A stretch of DNA of 64,000 bases from Tomocerus qinae (GCA_020055645.1 CM034546.1:5704001-5768000), one strand, 5' to 3'. Positions 36,174-49,092 are shown, numbered from the stretch's first letter. Numbers and translations: made by a program. Notes: a model not told the origin generated them from the sequence alone.

Positions 36174-37863
36174 ATGCATTGGTTTGGAATCTTCGACGCT
36201 TTTTCAGTAACTTCTGTCCTACTTGTCTCACTGTCTTTTTTTTAAAGCACTGTTGCTTCGTTTAGTAGCCATGAATTGGCCATTGACTTAAAATGGTACC
36301 GAGATTTCCATATCCACATTTGGATTCCCCACCAACATGTCAGGTCTGAGATTATCTTTCAATCAATAGTAGCACCCAATAAGCACATTCAAACTTGGCC
36401 TATATCTAAATCTGAAACTGCCACAAGGACTCAACAAAACAAAACCTGGGAATGGGACTTGGTTAGGAGAAAGTTTAGAAAACTGTTCATCATTTTTGAA
36501 ATAACAAAGAAAAATGTTCTTTTAAAGGCTTATGGGAAATACCAAAATCAAATTGATTACAGCCATTTCCAATGTTTGCAACAAGATATGAAACATTGGA
36601 AGGATATCTCGATAGTGACATCCGGATGTGGAGTGCACCAGTGTACCTGTCTGTTGTGAGTATTAATAAACATACGAATATCTTGACAGGAGTTATCGGC
36701 ATCGGTTATTGACGGAATCGACACTCTGCTTATCAATGAATTTCCCGCATGGCAGCCAAAATATCCATTTAAACTGTCACAAAGGAAATCGTTAGACCTC
36801 GAAGGGTTTGGTGTAGAATGGCGGGCATTGGCTTTCTCAGGTGGGTCATCAAAAGTGACATCTTGTCCTCGTTCAATGAAAGAATGGTCAACAAGGTCAC
36901 CCATACAATGTATAAAGAATATATTAATTTTCTCCTTCCTGGTGAAAAATTCAATTTTACTCTAGTTAATTTTGAGCAGGTCACAAAAACTGGGTCATTG
37001 CCCATTTTTAGTGGTAAACACAGATATGGTCTGTCCACATTTTTACTAAATCGAGTCATTAATGACGTGCATAAACTTACATTCATTTATTTCGGCCCAA
37101 AGAAAATCAAAGAACGGGTGAGTGTAATTCTTTGGGTCGATACAACATTTGACAAATCATCATGGTCTTGCATAACTGGAATTTATTTAACAATTTGTGC
37201 CCTTCTTATACGACAGTCATACGGAAGGAATATTACTCTCCCTAATATTCTCTCCGGTTTGTTAAATGGGATGATCATATTCATCTGTCACCAATTCGTT
37301 CCAACGAAGAGCAAAATGATTATCATCATTTTGATGATCTCATTTCTGTTTCGGATATGGTACGAGTGTTTCATCACTGTCGAAGTCACCTCACCCGTAA
37401 AAGATTAAAAATTTAAAAATTTCTTACTTGGAAAAACGGAAAACCTCGATACACCATCTTGGCAAGAAATTATTGTTATTGAAGGATGCTACAGGCACCA
37501 ATTTTCAAAATATTACAAAACCCTGTATGAAATAGGATTTTGGAGACTTTTAAATAATCATGCAGACTTCGTGGCGCCTTTTTGCAAAAGATTCACTAAA
37601 TATCATAAGCGTCCCTTTGAGGCATTTACGCTTTCATTACAAGATAAAATCCTAACTTTATTTTATATTATGTTAATTATGTATGGCGTTTCTTGGCTTT
37701 TATTTATAGTTGAATGCAAGTGGATAATTTTGTCTGGTTTATTAAGCTTAACAAAATCAAGCTTGAAAAATATAAGAAGTTGGTTGAATTGCATACAAAA
37801 TATTATACAAATTAGAAGACAAACCAGAATAGAAACAGTGCCTATTAATTTCGGACAGACTTA
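36174..37863 (+). pseudogene. Broken ionotropic-receptor-like gene
   Basis: Paralogue of the intact gene at 61087-63213. The start MHWFG is retained, but a longer T run at 36236-36243 puts TAA in frame after about 24 codons. Further shifts occur near 36690-36720 and 36820. At 37407 about 450 bp are missing relative to the intact copy: the sequence passes from the TSPVKD codons directly to the part equivalent to 62780. The C-terminal third, with the last membrane segment (ILTLFYIMLIMYG), is again open. Clearly non-functional. Confidence 0.85.
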
Positions 37864-39713
37864 GTAGTTATTCTCTTAAACTAGTAATACCCATACTACT
37901 AGTTTACTACTGCTCTCAATCGGAAAATTGTTTACTATAGTGTTAGAAAAACGAATGCCTGTGTATATTATGTTTGAATGTACAATGAAGGATGCCAAAG
38001 ATCGCCGAAGATATGGTTTGGCGTTATATCGAATCATTTTACAGCCACATTTTGTGTTAAATAATTAAATTAAGACGTACAGTTCTATTCCTTATTTTTA
38101 GAGTTTGACACAAAATATCTTTATAGAGGGTCAAAAACCCAAGAGTACATTAAGAATCGTATGATTTGGCAATTAGAGTTGGCCCTGTTTGGTTAAAATA
38201 TATTCAATTATATTAAAAAATAAAATCAGCTTACCAATCAAAACAAAATATAATAACAATTACAGAAACATGATTGCGAATTGAAAGGTATATGTTTATT
38301 AAGCATGTATCCAGAAACAAACTATTTTCCCAATGTCAAAAGTGAAAAACATTCAGTTTTCAGTTACCTATCGTAAATATTGTTTTGCAGTTTCTACTCA
38401 TTGTACTAAAGCTATTTAAGTTATTTGGACCTCAGTGGCATATTTAAAAATACATAAAGTTGGTAATTTAGAATCAAAGCAAAGCTTGCGAGTTTATGTG
38501 TCTGGTATTAAATAAAGTTCAATAAACTGTAAAGTTGTGCACGCTGTATAATATGTAAAATAACCTTATGTTTTTCGGGTCGAATAGTTTTTCCTTATAT
38601 TGGCATTGTCTATAGACAGTTACAGGTAAATGAAAAACATGACTTACTACAGAGTAAGAAGTTAAAAATTATCATTCGGAAAAGGCAAAGGTTAATGCCC
38701 GGTTTCAGGTAGGCAGAATTACTATTAATAAACGTGTTTATTTCTTGGTTGCATCCGTATTATATCTTGTATGTTCAATTCTATACCATAGCACTACCGT
38801 ATGGATTTATGATATAAAGTGTATTGCATGCCTATAGGCCCGTTTATAACAGTCGTGCAAATTATTGGGTGCTGAACAAACTGTATAGAAGTTGTATAGA
38901 CTGTATATAATATAGTAGAATAATCTTATAACTTGTGATAAAATTGAATTGTCACTACTCTATGAATGTTGTATATAACTATAGTTTGTTTCACAACTTA
39001 GGAGATTTGTTTTTGAGTACATAATTTCTAAAACATTGGCATATTTATCTCTGATAGGAATATATGATTTTAAGTATTTGTCAGTGTCAAATATTAAATT
39101 GCAATAACTATATTTCAGGCTGTAGCATATATCTAATTCAATTCGGTGTAAATTCTTAGGTACTTGACTTTATCTTCAGAGAATTCATAATTATTAATCC
39201 TTGCAAACTGAACTTACTCTAGAACTGGCACTACAGTATAAAAAACTATTGGTAACATGAATAGGGTTCATGTAATATTGAATATCACATTATTTTCAAT
39301 TAAAAATAAAGATAAACAAATAATGGAAACGATTCGGACAGGAATTGCAAAAATAGTACACATTAATTAATTAATATTTCAGTTGCAGGAGTCGGGATGA
39401 TAAGAAATTGGAACATCACGTCGTTTCCCACCATTTGCATACACTACTTCAAGTGCAAATCATAGGTTTTTTGTTCCTTAACTAATATATTATTTAAATT
39501 TAAAATGACAAACAATTGTCGTTTACAAATACGTAATAGTAGTTATACGTGATGTGCTTACAACATTCAATTTACTAAATGACAAAAACTACTCAGAGAT
39601 AAAGAACATAATCCGTTAAACGGATTCGGTTTCATCAATTTTGTTTACTTTTATATAAGTAAGGTTTTCAACTTTTAGGCTGATGAATAATGAAAAATGA
39701 ATAAATATGTATG
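37864..39713. other. No gene recognised
   Basis: 3' flank of the broken receptor, paralogous to 63214-64000 up to about 39000. No further exon seen. Confidence 0.45.
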
Positions 39714-42700
39714 TTATAAAGTAGCATAAATTCCAGTCATGGCATCAATGCGTCTATGAATTTCGACAAAATTTGGTCTTTGTGCAGGATCCCCATTCCA
39801 ACATTCTTGGATAAAAGAATAACTGTAATGAGCAAAAATCAATGATTATTACGGCAGAACTTGATTTCGAATACTAATTTTTTATCTACTTACATAATTT
39901 TACTGACACGATTATAATACGTAAAATGAACATATAAATAATATTAACAAAAAGAAAGTTACATTTCTTGGGTAGCAAATTCTGGGAATTCTAAACGAAA
40001 TCCATTTGTGAGCATTTTGATAAATTCAGCATTAAATTCTTGGTCAGGGTAGGGCGTCTTTCCCAATGTGAATATTTCCCACAATGTGATGGCAAAAGCC
40101 CATACATCCGTAGCTTGTGAGAATTCTGTAAAATTCAAAGACTCCACAGCAAGCCAACGCCAAGGAAGTGGAACCTACAGATAAGGCATTTGCAAAATGT
40201 ACAAAACTGACAATAGATTTAAATTTTTGTTTAATACTTTTGCCATTTACTCTTTTCTTCCGAATGTAGTTGGAATACTGATACAGCTTTTTTGAAAGTC
40301 CAAAATCCGATATTTTTGCAGTAAGATTGGCGTCCAGCAGGACATTTCTTGCAGCCAAATCGCCGTGTATGACGTTCAAACTGGAAATATATTTCATTCC
40401 GTTTGCTATCTGTAAACTCCATTTAATTAGTGTTGAGGTGCTCATAATATGTCCCAAGTTAGACTCCAGAATATTCCTGTTATTTTTAATATAAGTTTTC
40501 ACAAATAATAACAATTATAAATGCAATAATAATTATTTATGATTCTGTAGTATTATTTCGAACTGTAAATTTACTCACAGAGAAATTTCAACCGGGACAA
40601 TATTGCTTGACCTAACGGGAAGATATCCACCATTAAAAACCTCATTCATGAAGTGTTTTCCATTTTTTCTTAAATACTTTAGAAGATCCCCAGAACTGCA
40701 ATACTCCATTACAACGTTCAACTGGTCTTAAAAGTCAAATTTTCATAACAAAATATTAATACGTTTATATAATTGAAGAATTTAAGTCCAATGAAAGTTA
40801 AGCCTGCAATGGTCAATGTTAGTTCATTTAAACTTAATTGCAAAGCTAATAACAAATTCAGTCAATGCTCATTAATTCCTCCTTTTCGAAATTGAGTCAC
40901 AAAATGAAAATATAGTCACATTTGGTGGAAGTGACAGAAAATATAATATATGAAACGCTGAATATTTTTTATTAAATTCAGCCCCCAATTCTATTTGTTT
41001 CATTATTTCGCTTCCTGGGGAAATAACGTTGCACAAGGTGTAATAGGTATTAATAGATAACTAAGTTTAGTATCAGCAAAATATTCCAATATTTAGTTAC
41101 ATAAAAATTGTGACACAGATGGCTATATATTTTAAAAGTTTCTAGAGCAATATGTATATTTTATTTTGGTTACTATCTTGTAGATCCTGAGTACAAGCTC
41201 CAAGTACTCCGACAACGTTTTCGTGCTCCTTAATGAACAACATGACTTTTAACTCAGCCATTGCCGATTTTATGCAATCAATGTTTGATCCGGCCTTCAC
41301 AGTTTTAATTGCGACACACAGAGAGTCTTTGGTCTTCAGGTAACCTTTGAACACAATTCCAAATTCTCCACTTCCCAAGATTGTTTTGAAATCTAGACAG
41401 CGAAAATAATTTTTTTCATTCATTTACAAATGTTCATTCTTTTCAATTAATGCTACATCAGACAACTTCATCCATGAACAGGGAACAAAAAGGTACTCCT
41501 TTTGAACAAAAAAGGTACTCCTTTTGAACAAAAAAGGTACTCCTTTTGAACAAAAAAGGTACTCCTTTTGAACAAAAAAGGTACTCCTTTTGAACAAAAA
41601 AGGTACTCCTTTTGAACAAAAAAGGTACTCCTTTTGAACAAAAAAGGTACTCCTTTTGAACAAAAAAGGTACTCCTTTTGAACAAAAAAGGTACTCCTTT
41701 TGAACAAAAAAGGTACTCCTTTTGAACAAAAAAGGTACTCCTTTTGAACAAAAAAGGTACTCCTTTTGAACAAAAAAGGTACTCCTTTTGAACAAAAAAG
41801 GTACTCCTTTTGAACAAAAAAGGTAAAAAGAACTACTTTTTCTAAAAAGCAGTCCTTTTTACCTTTTTTACCTTATTTACATGTAAAGTGAAAGTAAATA
41901 GTGCAAGTTGCTACATCAAAAAGGGTAAAAAGGCAAAAAAGGACTGCTTTTTAAAAATCGTAGTCCTACCTATTTTTTTTATAAATAGGCAAAAAAGGTC
42001 CTTTTTTGTTCGCTGTCCATGAAGGAAGTAGATCTCCACAAAATTAAAGCTTTAATGGGAACAACTACTATTAAGCTCAACAAACTGTTTTAGCTCTCCT
42101 AACTCATTCGAAAAATTAACAAATTTAAAAACTCGCAATTTCTGTTAAAATTATTTACGAATTACATAAAATGAGGATGAAAACATCTATAAGCGCAAGT
42201 AGTCTTCATGTGCTTTTACGCAGCGAAATAGGAATTTATAAATGGGAACTAGAGGTGAAAATATAAGATATAAAACTCAAACATACCAAAGTATATATTC
42301 TCTGTGTGAAAATAGACATTTACCTGAATCTATCGTCCTCAAAAATTGGCATATTATCTTAAGCTGAGGACATTAGGAGACTAACTCCAATTGGCAACAG
42401 GCGTGATTGTAGCCAATTGGAATGAGTCTCCTGAACACATGGTATTCTCAAAGAGTTAGCTCAGGCAGAATAATATAACACTTCTCATTGTCACTTAATA
42501 TCTCCCTTCACAGTAATAAATATATCGACTAGTTTTAGTACTTATTTGCCTTACCAATTTCTAAATCGTTTAAAGCGATTTCCTTGCTGATGTCGTAGGC
42601 CACATTTTGTGCATTGGTGTTTGCGGTTTCGTTATTGGAAATCAGTTCTGGTCTCCCATTTAGAAAGTATGAGACTTCTTCCTTTGTTAATCGAGTAGGT

Positions 42701-42818
42701 ATGGATTTGCCGCACCTCTTTAAGTACAGCCATACGCCAAGCATTGATAATGCAATGAATACTACAGAGACTGTAATTCCTGCTATAATTCCAGTGTTTC
42801 CATTGGCACTGATATTGG
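39714..42818 (-). CDS. Receptor tyrosine kinase, transmembrane and kinase exons (no Ig exons)
   Basis: Exons in reading order: 42818-42555 (membrane span and juxtamembrane), 41392-41174, 40726-40579, 40476-40251, 40174-39963 and 39822-39714, in phase for 392 residues. Landmarks: span after NGNTGIIAG, glycine loop GSGEFGIVFKG, VAIKT lysine, VMEYCSSGDLL hinge, HGDLAARN catalytic loop, DFG, and WNGDPAQRPNF. HGD replaces the usual HRD. The nearest relative is the kinase at 49397-56116, which has seven or so extra Ig-type exons in front. Here the first exon has a phase-1 acceptor and no start codon. Upstream on the same strand is only the crystallin-GTPase-MACPF gene, so the true 5' part is either that gene or not visible. 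Confidence 0.8.
41479..42015. mobile_element. hAT-like MITE, CAGGGAACAAAAAAGG family, copy 1
   Basis: Starts CAGGGAACAAAAAGG and ends TTTTTTGTTCGCTG, flanked exactly by TCCATGAA (41471-41478 and 42016-42023). It sits in an intron of the kinase gene between the membrane exon and the first kinase exon. The left part has been expanded into a tandem array. Confidence 0.85.
41490..41822. repeat. 22-bp minisatellite inside the MITE
   Basis: About 15 near-identical copies of AGGTACTCCTTTTGAACAAAAA. Because 22 is not a multiple of three, all three minus-strand frames stay open and give a periodic peptide. This is a repeat artefact, not a gene. Confidence 0.9.
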
Positions 42819-43003
42819 CTGTAAACAATAATGGTCCGTTAGTATATACAAATCAAATAAGTTATTAACAAAGGTTTAATTAAAATTCGCAATGTCGAGT
42901 TAAACCTAAATAGAAATCATAACTTTGGATGTTCATCCTTCCTGTCCTTCAGATTAATATACAGAGGACGTTAAGACTACATTACACTATTATACACTCT
43001 CTA

Positions 43004-46000
43004 CTACATAAACGTAATATAAAGTGAACCTTTTGTTCGTTCTTCTTCCTGCTTCCTCCACCCTTCCAATTCCTCCTTTCGTTGTTCTTCAATCCTCCTT
43101 CGCCATTCCATTTCCTCCTTTCGTTGTTCTTCTCTACGGTTTTCAGCTTCCAACTGTTGGCGTTTTACCTCCGCAATGAGCAACTCTTGTTGGGCTAAGA
43201 AGACTTTTTGAAAGTCGTCATATGCTTTAGGAGACCCAACATTTGGCGTTTCTTCCTGAGTTTGATCGGGTAATTTCTCTGATGGATTTTGTGAAGGAAT
43301 TGTGGAATTAAGGAGGAGAGAAATTGCCCTTTCAATCTCCGAAGCAATATATTGACTTACTCTCTGAGCTACTTTGCTAATAGAAAGGAGCTTAATTTCT
43401 GACGTTAATATCACTGGATTGAATCGCAGCGACTTTCTCCAGTTAGATAAAAAACGAAAAGCTTCGTCGAGCGTCAATTTAGTCAAGTCAGTGTTGTTAT
43501 ATATTTGGTCTCCTCCTCGGAATTTTAAAACATGCTCAATTCCTTCTCGTTGGAGGAGTGCGCGGGTATTGGCTACGAAACCACTAGGGTCTTCTTCGAA
43601 TTGAAGGATATCATGAAGTGCTTTCGCCATTTCTGCCTCGCACCTCTTGTTACTCCTAAGAAGAATTTCCATTGCTCCTCCCCCATGGACAGATGAAACG
43701 ACATGAGTCCCGTATTCTTCAAAGAAATCAATCCATACCTGAACGTTTTCACGATCTGCGCTATTGAAGGTCAGCAGACGCTGTAGGGTGGAAATGAAGT
43801 CGGCAGTTAAGGGTGGCTCGTCGTTCAGAATGAGTTCGAATGTTCGGAATTCCCTCACAGCGGTTATTTCACAGCTGTTGTTTCGAAAAGCTTCGCTTTG
43901 GATATTAAATCCTGGTTTGGCTTTACCCAAAAACTTGTTTTGGACTATATTTCCTTGAATACCCAGGCTAGAAAACCTGTCAACTAGATAATCCGCTTTT
44001 GAGGGAAAGAATTTTACAAAATCAGATGCTTGGTTTTTCATATTGCATGTCATAACAGAAGGAAACAAATAGCCGATATCGGATTGAATTTTTTCTTCTA
44101 GTTGGAAAGGAGATTTGTGTAAAGGGATATCTTTAAATACGTTGTAGCTGTGTCCGGCTAGGATATTCTCACCAAAGATTGGAGATATGATTTTCAATCC
44201 TTTTTCCAGGAGAAAAGTAATGGCCTCATTATGCTTCAAATCAGACAAAAGTTTGATAACATCGAGAGTGGTTTGTGGAATATCTGCTTTAACTCTTATA
44301 TTCCGGATGTTGAGGGCTTTTTGTAGGAATAAAAGAGATTCAGGAAATTTGATTTTCAAAGCTTGGTCCATCTTTTCATGTGCCTCGGCTAACAATTGGG
44401 AAATTTCTGTGTTTTCAACCTTAAAAATCGCATTAGCTAGGATATTTAAATAATAGGAGATCTTATTATTACTAGACTCTACAAGCTTGTGTGTAACCAA
44501 GGAAATGTTATAATTGCGATTATAATGATCTCTGAAAGCAGTTCTAATGACGGCATTGCCAATGGGGTCCCCTCCTTTTGTTGCTGCATCTTGAATTTTT
44601 TCAAAAATGTTTCTTGGATACAAATCCCCATTAGGCAGTTTGTAATACCCATTAACTGAGGGTAGGCCGTGTTCCGTTGCCTTATTTTCAGCTACAGCAA
44701 CGACAATTGGTTTTGGAAATAAACTGTACCCTTCTATGACATCTTTATAACCAAGAAGCCTACTTTTAGGTTTTCTATAAATTGATTTCAACTCTGACAT
44801 AAAATGAGACAGTACAAAAATGACATTCGAGTAATTATCGTCAGTTATTCTTATTCGAAATGCATCAAGCCCTCTTAACATCTTCACAAACGTGGACCCT
44901 TCTCCTGCATAACGATTATCGTGGAATTTATGAAATATCAACACGACATTTGGAATTCTCTCCTTCAATTCTTCGTGATTGGATAAATATTCATCCAGAG
45001 TAGCTAGATGCTTTGCATCTTGCTCCAATCCTCGAATATCCCCAAGGCCGGGAGTGTTTATAATCCGTAATTCAGAATTTGGAATTCCTAATTCATCCAC
45101 TGGGACATTTATCCGATATTCGGTGATGTCTTGTGTTAAAGATACTGTCGCTGGAAGACGGGTAACATTTGGATTATCAAGCACTATGTGGATCTGTAGT
45201 CAACACTGCGAGTGTTACATATATCAACATTTCATATTCAGTTGTGTAAAATAATAATGCGTATAGGTATAACATACCCAACTTGACTTTCCAGCCCCTG
45301 ATGTCCCAAGTACTAATATGTAAGCATGTTTAGAGCTTCTTTTATTTTTCAGAGATTTTATGGCAGCTATTAGACCTGGATGTCTTTTAAAATCTCCGTT
45401 TAGCATTAAAATGACATCTTCAATACTAGAGGGCACATCTACTAAATTCGGATCTGAAACAAATGAATAGTCGTCCTAATCGACAATCAAAATAGAATTT
45501 TAAGCATGTTTTACACACTTACAATTTAAGGGGCGTGGAGGTCTGATATTGATCGTTACTTCATCAGTTGGGCACGAGCAAACATATGACCGAATTACTG
45601 CGTTCCAAGTCTACAAAAATATTGATGACAATTATATACCATTACCCCTTGGCATACCATATAACTCGATTCAATTAAACAGCGCCCATTATTGTAGTTT
45701 ATGGGAAAAGTTAACAGTTGTTTCCACGGGTTTATACGAAATATTTTTAGTTTTAATTATCAGCAAATTTTCTTTTCAGAGACCCATTTTCACAAAAAAC
45801 ATAATAAACGATAAAGATGCAAAAATTGCGAGATAAAGGTGTAGGTACTACCCATTTCAAGAGTGCAGATTCATTTGAGTTATACACTAATTACATAAGC
45901 TTTAGAGCTTATACATGCTTAGAATTTACATTGCAATAAAGTTATTAGCTTACGTAACAAGGCATTTTATCATGGAAAATTAATGTAATTAATTAATGTA

Positions 46001-47130
46001 ACAAAAACCCTATCTCCTGATTGTTACTTTGTAGCAGCCATGATAACATGGCTTGTTACGTTGTAATATTAAGCAGACGATATGTAATATTGTGTTGATT
46101 AGAAGACTGGATGACCAAAGCCATGAATATGATAAATAGATAAATAATGTCTGCATATTTTCAGTGAACTGAATGTACGTTATGCTTGACTTACATCAAC
46201 TGAAGCATCAGTTACGAAATGGCTTTCACCTTCGAAATGTTCTTCGTCATAAATTGTCAGGTTGCATCCTTTTCGTACTTTAATAGATGTAATACTATGT
46301 TCCAATTCATAACGCATTACGTTATTGAAATTTATGTAGTATGAATTACAGGTATTACATCCTCCATGTAAATATCCACGGGCACAATTCGACCTTCGCA
46401 TAGGAATTTCCGAACAAGAACACTCCTTTCGGTAACAAAATAAAGATAAAGTCAACGGTACATGCTTCGCGTGATACAATACATCTAAATCTGTAAAAAA
46501 TAATCCTAATATGTATAATATTATACTTATAAATAACACAACCGCATACACCGGCTAAGCCTTTTTTAAAAATTTCTCCTAACTTCAGTTTTTACAATAT
46601 CCTACTTCGTTTTTGGTTAGCCGTCGGTTCCCACAAAAGTACCCAAAGACAAGCACCCAAAACCTACACAAACACTTGTGTACTGTGGTAACCACATAAT
46701 TTTTAAGGCTCTGATTTAATTACTTTCGCTCTCCAATCAGTTGCATTATTTTAGGGTAAAGTATAAAAAGAATAAGTATTTATTAGTTTCTTACCCGGGA
46801 ACATGTGCAGCTGGCAGATAAGATTGTATCGAATCCTTTGGGCAGTACATTCAGACTTTGAGAGAAATTGCGACAGTGTCCATCATAGTAACTGTCATTG
46901 CAAGCAGTTAATATACATCCTTCTTGTACGCTGAATGATGATGTAGAATTCCATACTGTTTCAGCAGTTATGTATTTCTCCTGAAAATCAGTGACGTAGG
47001 AATTATCTAACATTGAATACCTTTCTCCTTTTTGGTCATCCTCTTTGAATAAGTGTGCACAAAATGCTTCCCCTGCATTCTGGCCTACTGCAATTAATAA
47101 TAAGAAAATCACTATGGCAAAAGTTTCCAT
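43004..47130 (-). CDS. Secreted crystallin-like / P-loop GTPase / MACPF multidomain protein
   Basis: Exons in reading order: 47130-46795, 46425-46195, 45610-45523, 45453-45278 and 45193-43004, in phase, 1006 residues if read to the stop at 43004. Order of parts: signal peptide (1-22, METFAIVIFLLLIAVGQ); two Cys-rich beta/gamma-crystallin-like repeats (about 23-110 and 111-205, sharing EGC.LT / KGCNLT and ending C-T-C or C-S-C); GTPase with P-loop GTSGAGKSS and NTPGLGD (usual D is N); a helical linker; a MACPF domain starting near GHSYNVF with signature YGTHVVSSVHGGG; then a charged coiled coil rich in EEQRKEE. MACPF proteins oligomerise in membranes; whether this one does is unknown. A weak phase-1 donor at 43030 would join it to the kinase exons. 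Confidence 0.75.
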
Positions 47131-47524
47131 CTTATTATTTGTAGCCAAGAATTATTAGTGTTGATAAACAACCATTTATGTCGATTTATTTATAACACTT
47201 GTACTAAAAGTTGTAAGCCCACTATTGTATGACACTCTGTTTGAAGGAATAATTAGTTGCGTTGCGAATATTTAGTTAAGCTGACAAAATACAGTATATA
47301 TAATAATATGTACATTCATTCAAAATAATATTATTAGCTCAGAAAACCTCATGAGTTCATACAATAAATCATAACCTTCTGGATATATTATAATCGACTA
47401 CTGTTGATATCATATTTATCCTAACCAAATATTATTTGCTAAAAACATTTCCTGCTGACTAGCTACAGGATTTCTCCATCGACATTCAATATTATGTCAT
47501 TGCCAATAATTAATACATAATATT

Positions 47525-48010
47525 ATTAGTGTACAAAATTTACCACTTTTTAGGCTTTTTTCAATCACAGTGGTAAAAATGCACTTAATGGTAAAAATGG
47601 TAAATTTTATATACAAAGTCATATACAAAAGACTTACTAAAATGTAGGTTTTAAAACTTTATTTTCTATGAAATATTTCGAATCATCTCCTTAATTAAAG
47701 TTAAGTTAATCCTAATTTTTTGATTGCAATTAATTTCTTAATTGGCAAATAAGGGCGATTAGTGACGTCATTATTTGAATCCAACTCTGATTGATGAGCA
47801 CTTATCAATTTGTGACAAAACTCATCATCTGCTAAGCTATTTCATACTTTGGCACCGAAATTTATTCAAAATTCTACACGAAATTTAAATTAAACTATTT
47901 TTACCATTTCTACCAATCACCACTAATTTTTGGGTGGTATTTGATATTTAACCTTAAATGCCATTAAAAACTACTTAGCACTGGTAAGTGGTAAATGGTA
48001 TTTTGTACAC
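47525..48010. mobile_element. hAT-like MITE, CAGTGTACAAAAT family, copy 3
   Basis: Inverse orientation copy with AGTGTACAAAATTTACC near its left end and TTTTGTACAC at the right. ATAATATT flanks both sides (47517-47524 and 48011-48018). It lies upstream of the crystallin-GTPase-MACPF gene. Confidence 0.75.
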
Positions 48011-49000
48011 ATAATATTATGGAAATAATCAGGACAGATATAAGTTCTATAGTTCTTCCACCGACCGCAACACTGATAGATAATGGACTATTATTTGAGA
48101 CTCATGAGTACAATGTCTGCCTATTTGTTTATATACTATGTTAAGTATTTGAGATATTATAACTTTAATCCTTGTACTTCGATTTTGATGAAACGCTTTA
48201 CTGGAACCAGCACTATTAAATTCAAAGCACCAGTTTGTAGCTCAACTAGTTTTTATTATTTTATGCTAACTTCTACCGCATAATGAGTAATATAACTAAT
48301 ATCTTCCTTTCGAAGTAATCATGCACTAAGAACTACTTATCTAAGAAGCCACAACGTGTCGGTCACTTCAAACTATGCAGTATATTTAACTTAGCGACTT
48401 CCAAGCTTTATTGCATTCCTATTAATTGTTGTAATATCCCTTCATTTAATAAGTGAAAACATCACAGATTCGCATTTTCAAAATTTTCAATTTATTTTAA
48501 TAGTCACCTGGATATAGAATATAAAATAGGAAGTTTCCGGAAATGAAAAGTCATAATTTTATGCTACGTAAGTGAACATATTTTCTAATTTAGCTACAGA
48601 TTTTAAACCAATTGTTTAATCTATTTTTTAATCCAAAGCACGTCAGTGCTACAGTCAAACAATGCTATGCAGGGCAAGTTGTGTCAACACAAGGTCAACA
48701 ATTAAAAGTAATTTTGACAATGGTGTTTAGTTAATGTGCAGGATAGTACAAATACCGGTAATAGTAAACCCCTGTAACAGCCTATAAATCACCGTTTCAT
48801 TTTCAAATTTATGGATTTTTTATACAAGAAATGTACATTTATTTAATTTTTGATCAACAATTACCTAGGCAATTTTCCATAACTTTAATTTCATTTTCGA
48901 TTAATTTCTTACACTCAAGTCTTACATATTAAACTTCCATAATCAAAACATTAATGGACATAAACAGTATAATTACTAACGTATACCTAAGCTCTACTAG
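48011..49000. other. No gene recognised
   Basis: AT-rich spacer between the two minus-strand kinase-region genes. Confidence 0.45.
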
Positions 49001-49092
49001 AACATGAAAAACCCAAAAACCCGGGTTTTTGGATGGGGTTTTGGGTAGCAAACAGCAAAAACCCAAAAACCCATGGGTTTTTCATGCCCTGA
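49001..49092. mobile_element. Palindromic MITE, CAGGGCATG family
   Basis: CATGAAAAACCCAAAAACCC on the left and GGGTTTTTCATGCCCTG on the right form a foldback of about 90 bp, like the element at 32423. The left terminus is decayed. Confidence 0.6.

Larger units (their letters stand above)
33470..39000. repeat. Segmental duplication, copy A (ionotropic receptor locus)
   Basis: From GCAGATAGCAAAACTGTC near 33466, the sequence aligns with 58390 onwards, including CTTCTGCTTGGCTCTTTA, TATTATGGAGTTGTG, the receptor gene and its 3' flank (TTTTTCGGGTCGAATA near 38573 with TTTTTCGTGTCGAATA near 63882). The copies differ by element insertions and a deletion in the receptor gene. The far end lies beyond the window in copy B. 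Confidence 0.8.

Noticed and set aside
41424..41817. Three overlapping minus-strand open frames of 100-123 codons with periodic VQKEYLFCSKG-like peptides
   Set aside because: They are the three frames of a 22-bp tandem repeat inside a MITE; no start context, no flanking exons.
41490..41822. CRISPR array
   Set aside because: Direct repeats have no unique spacers and the genome is eukaryotic.
44187..44453. Plus-strand frames opposite the MACPF gene
   Set aside because: Shadows of the long minus-strand exon.
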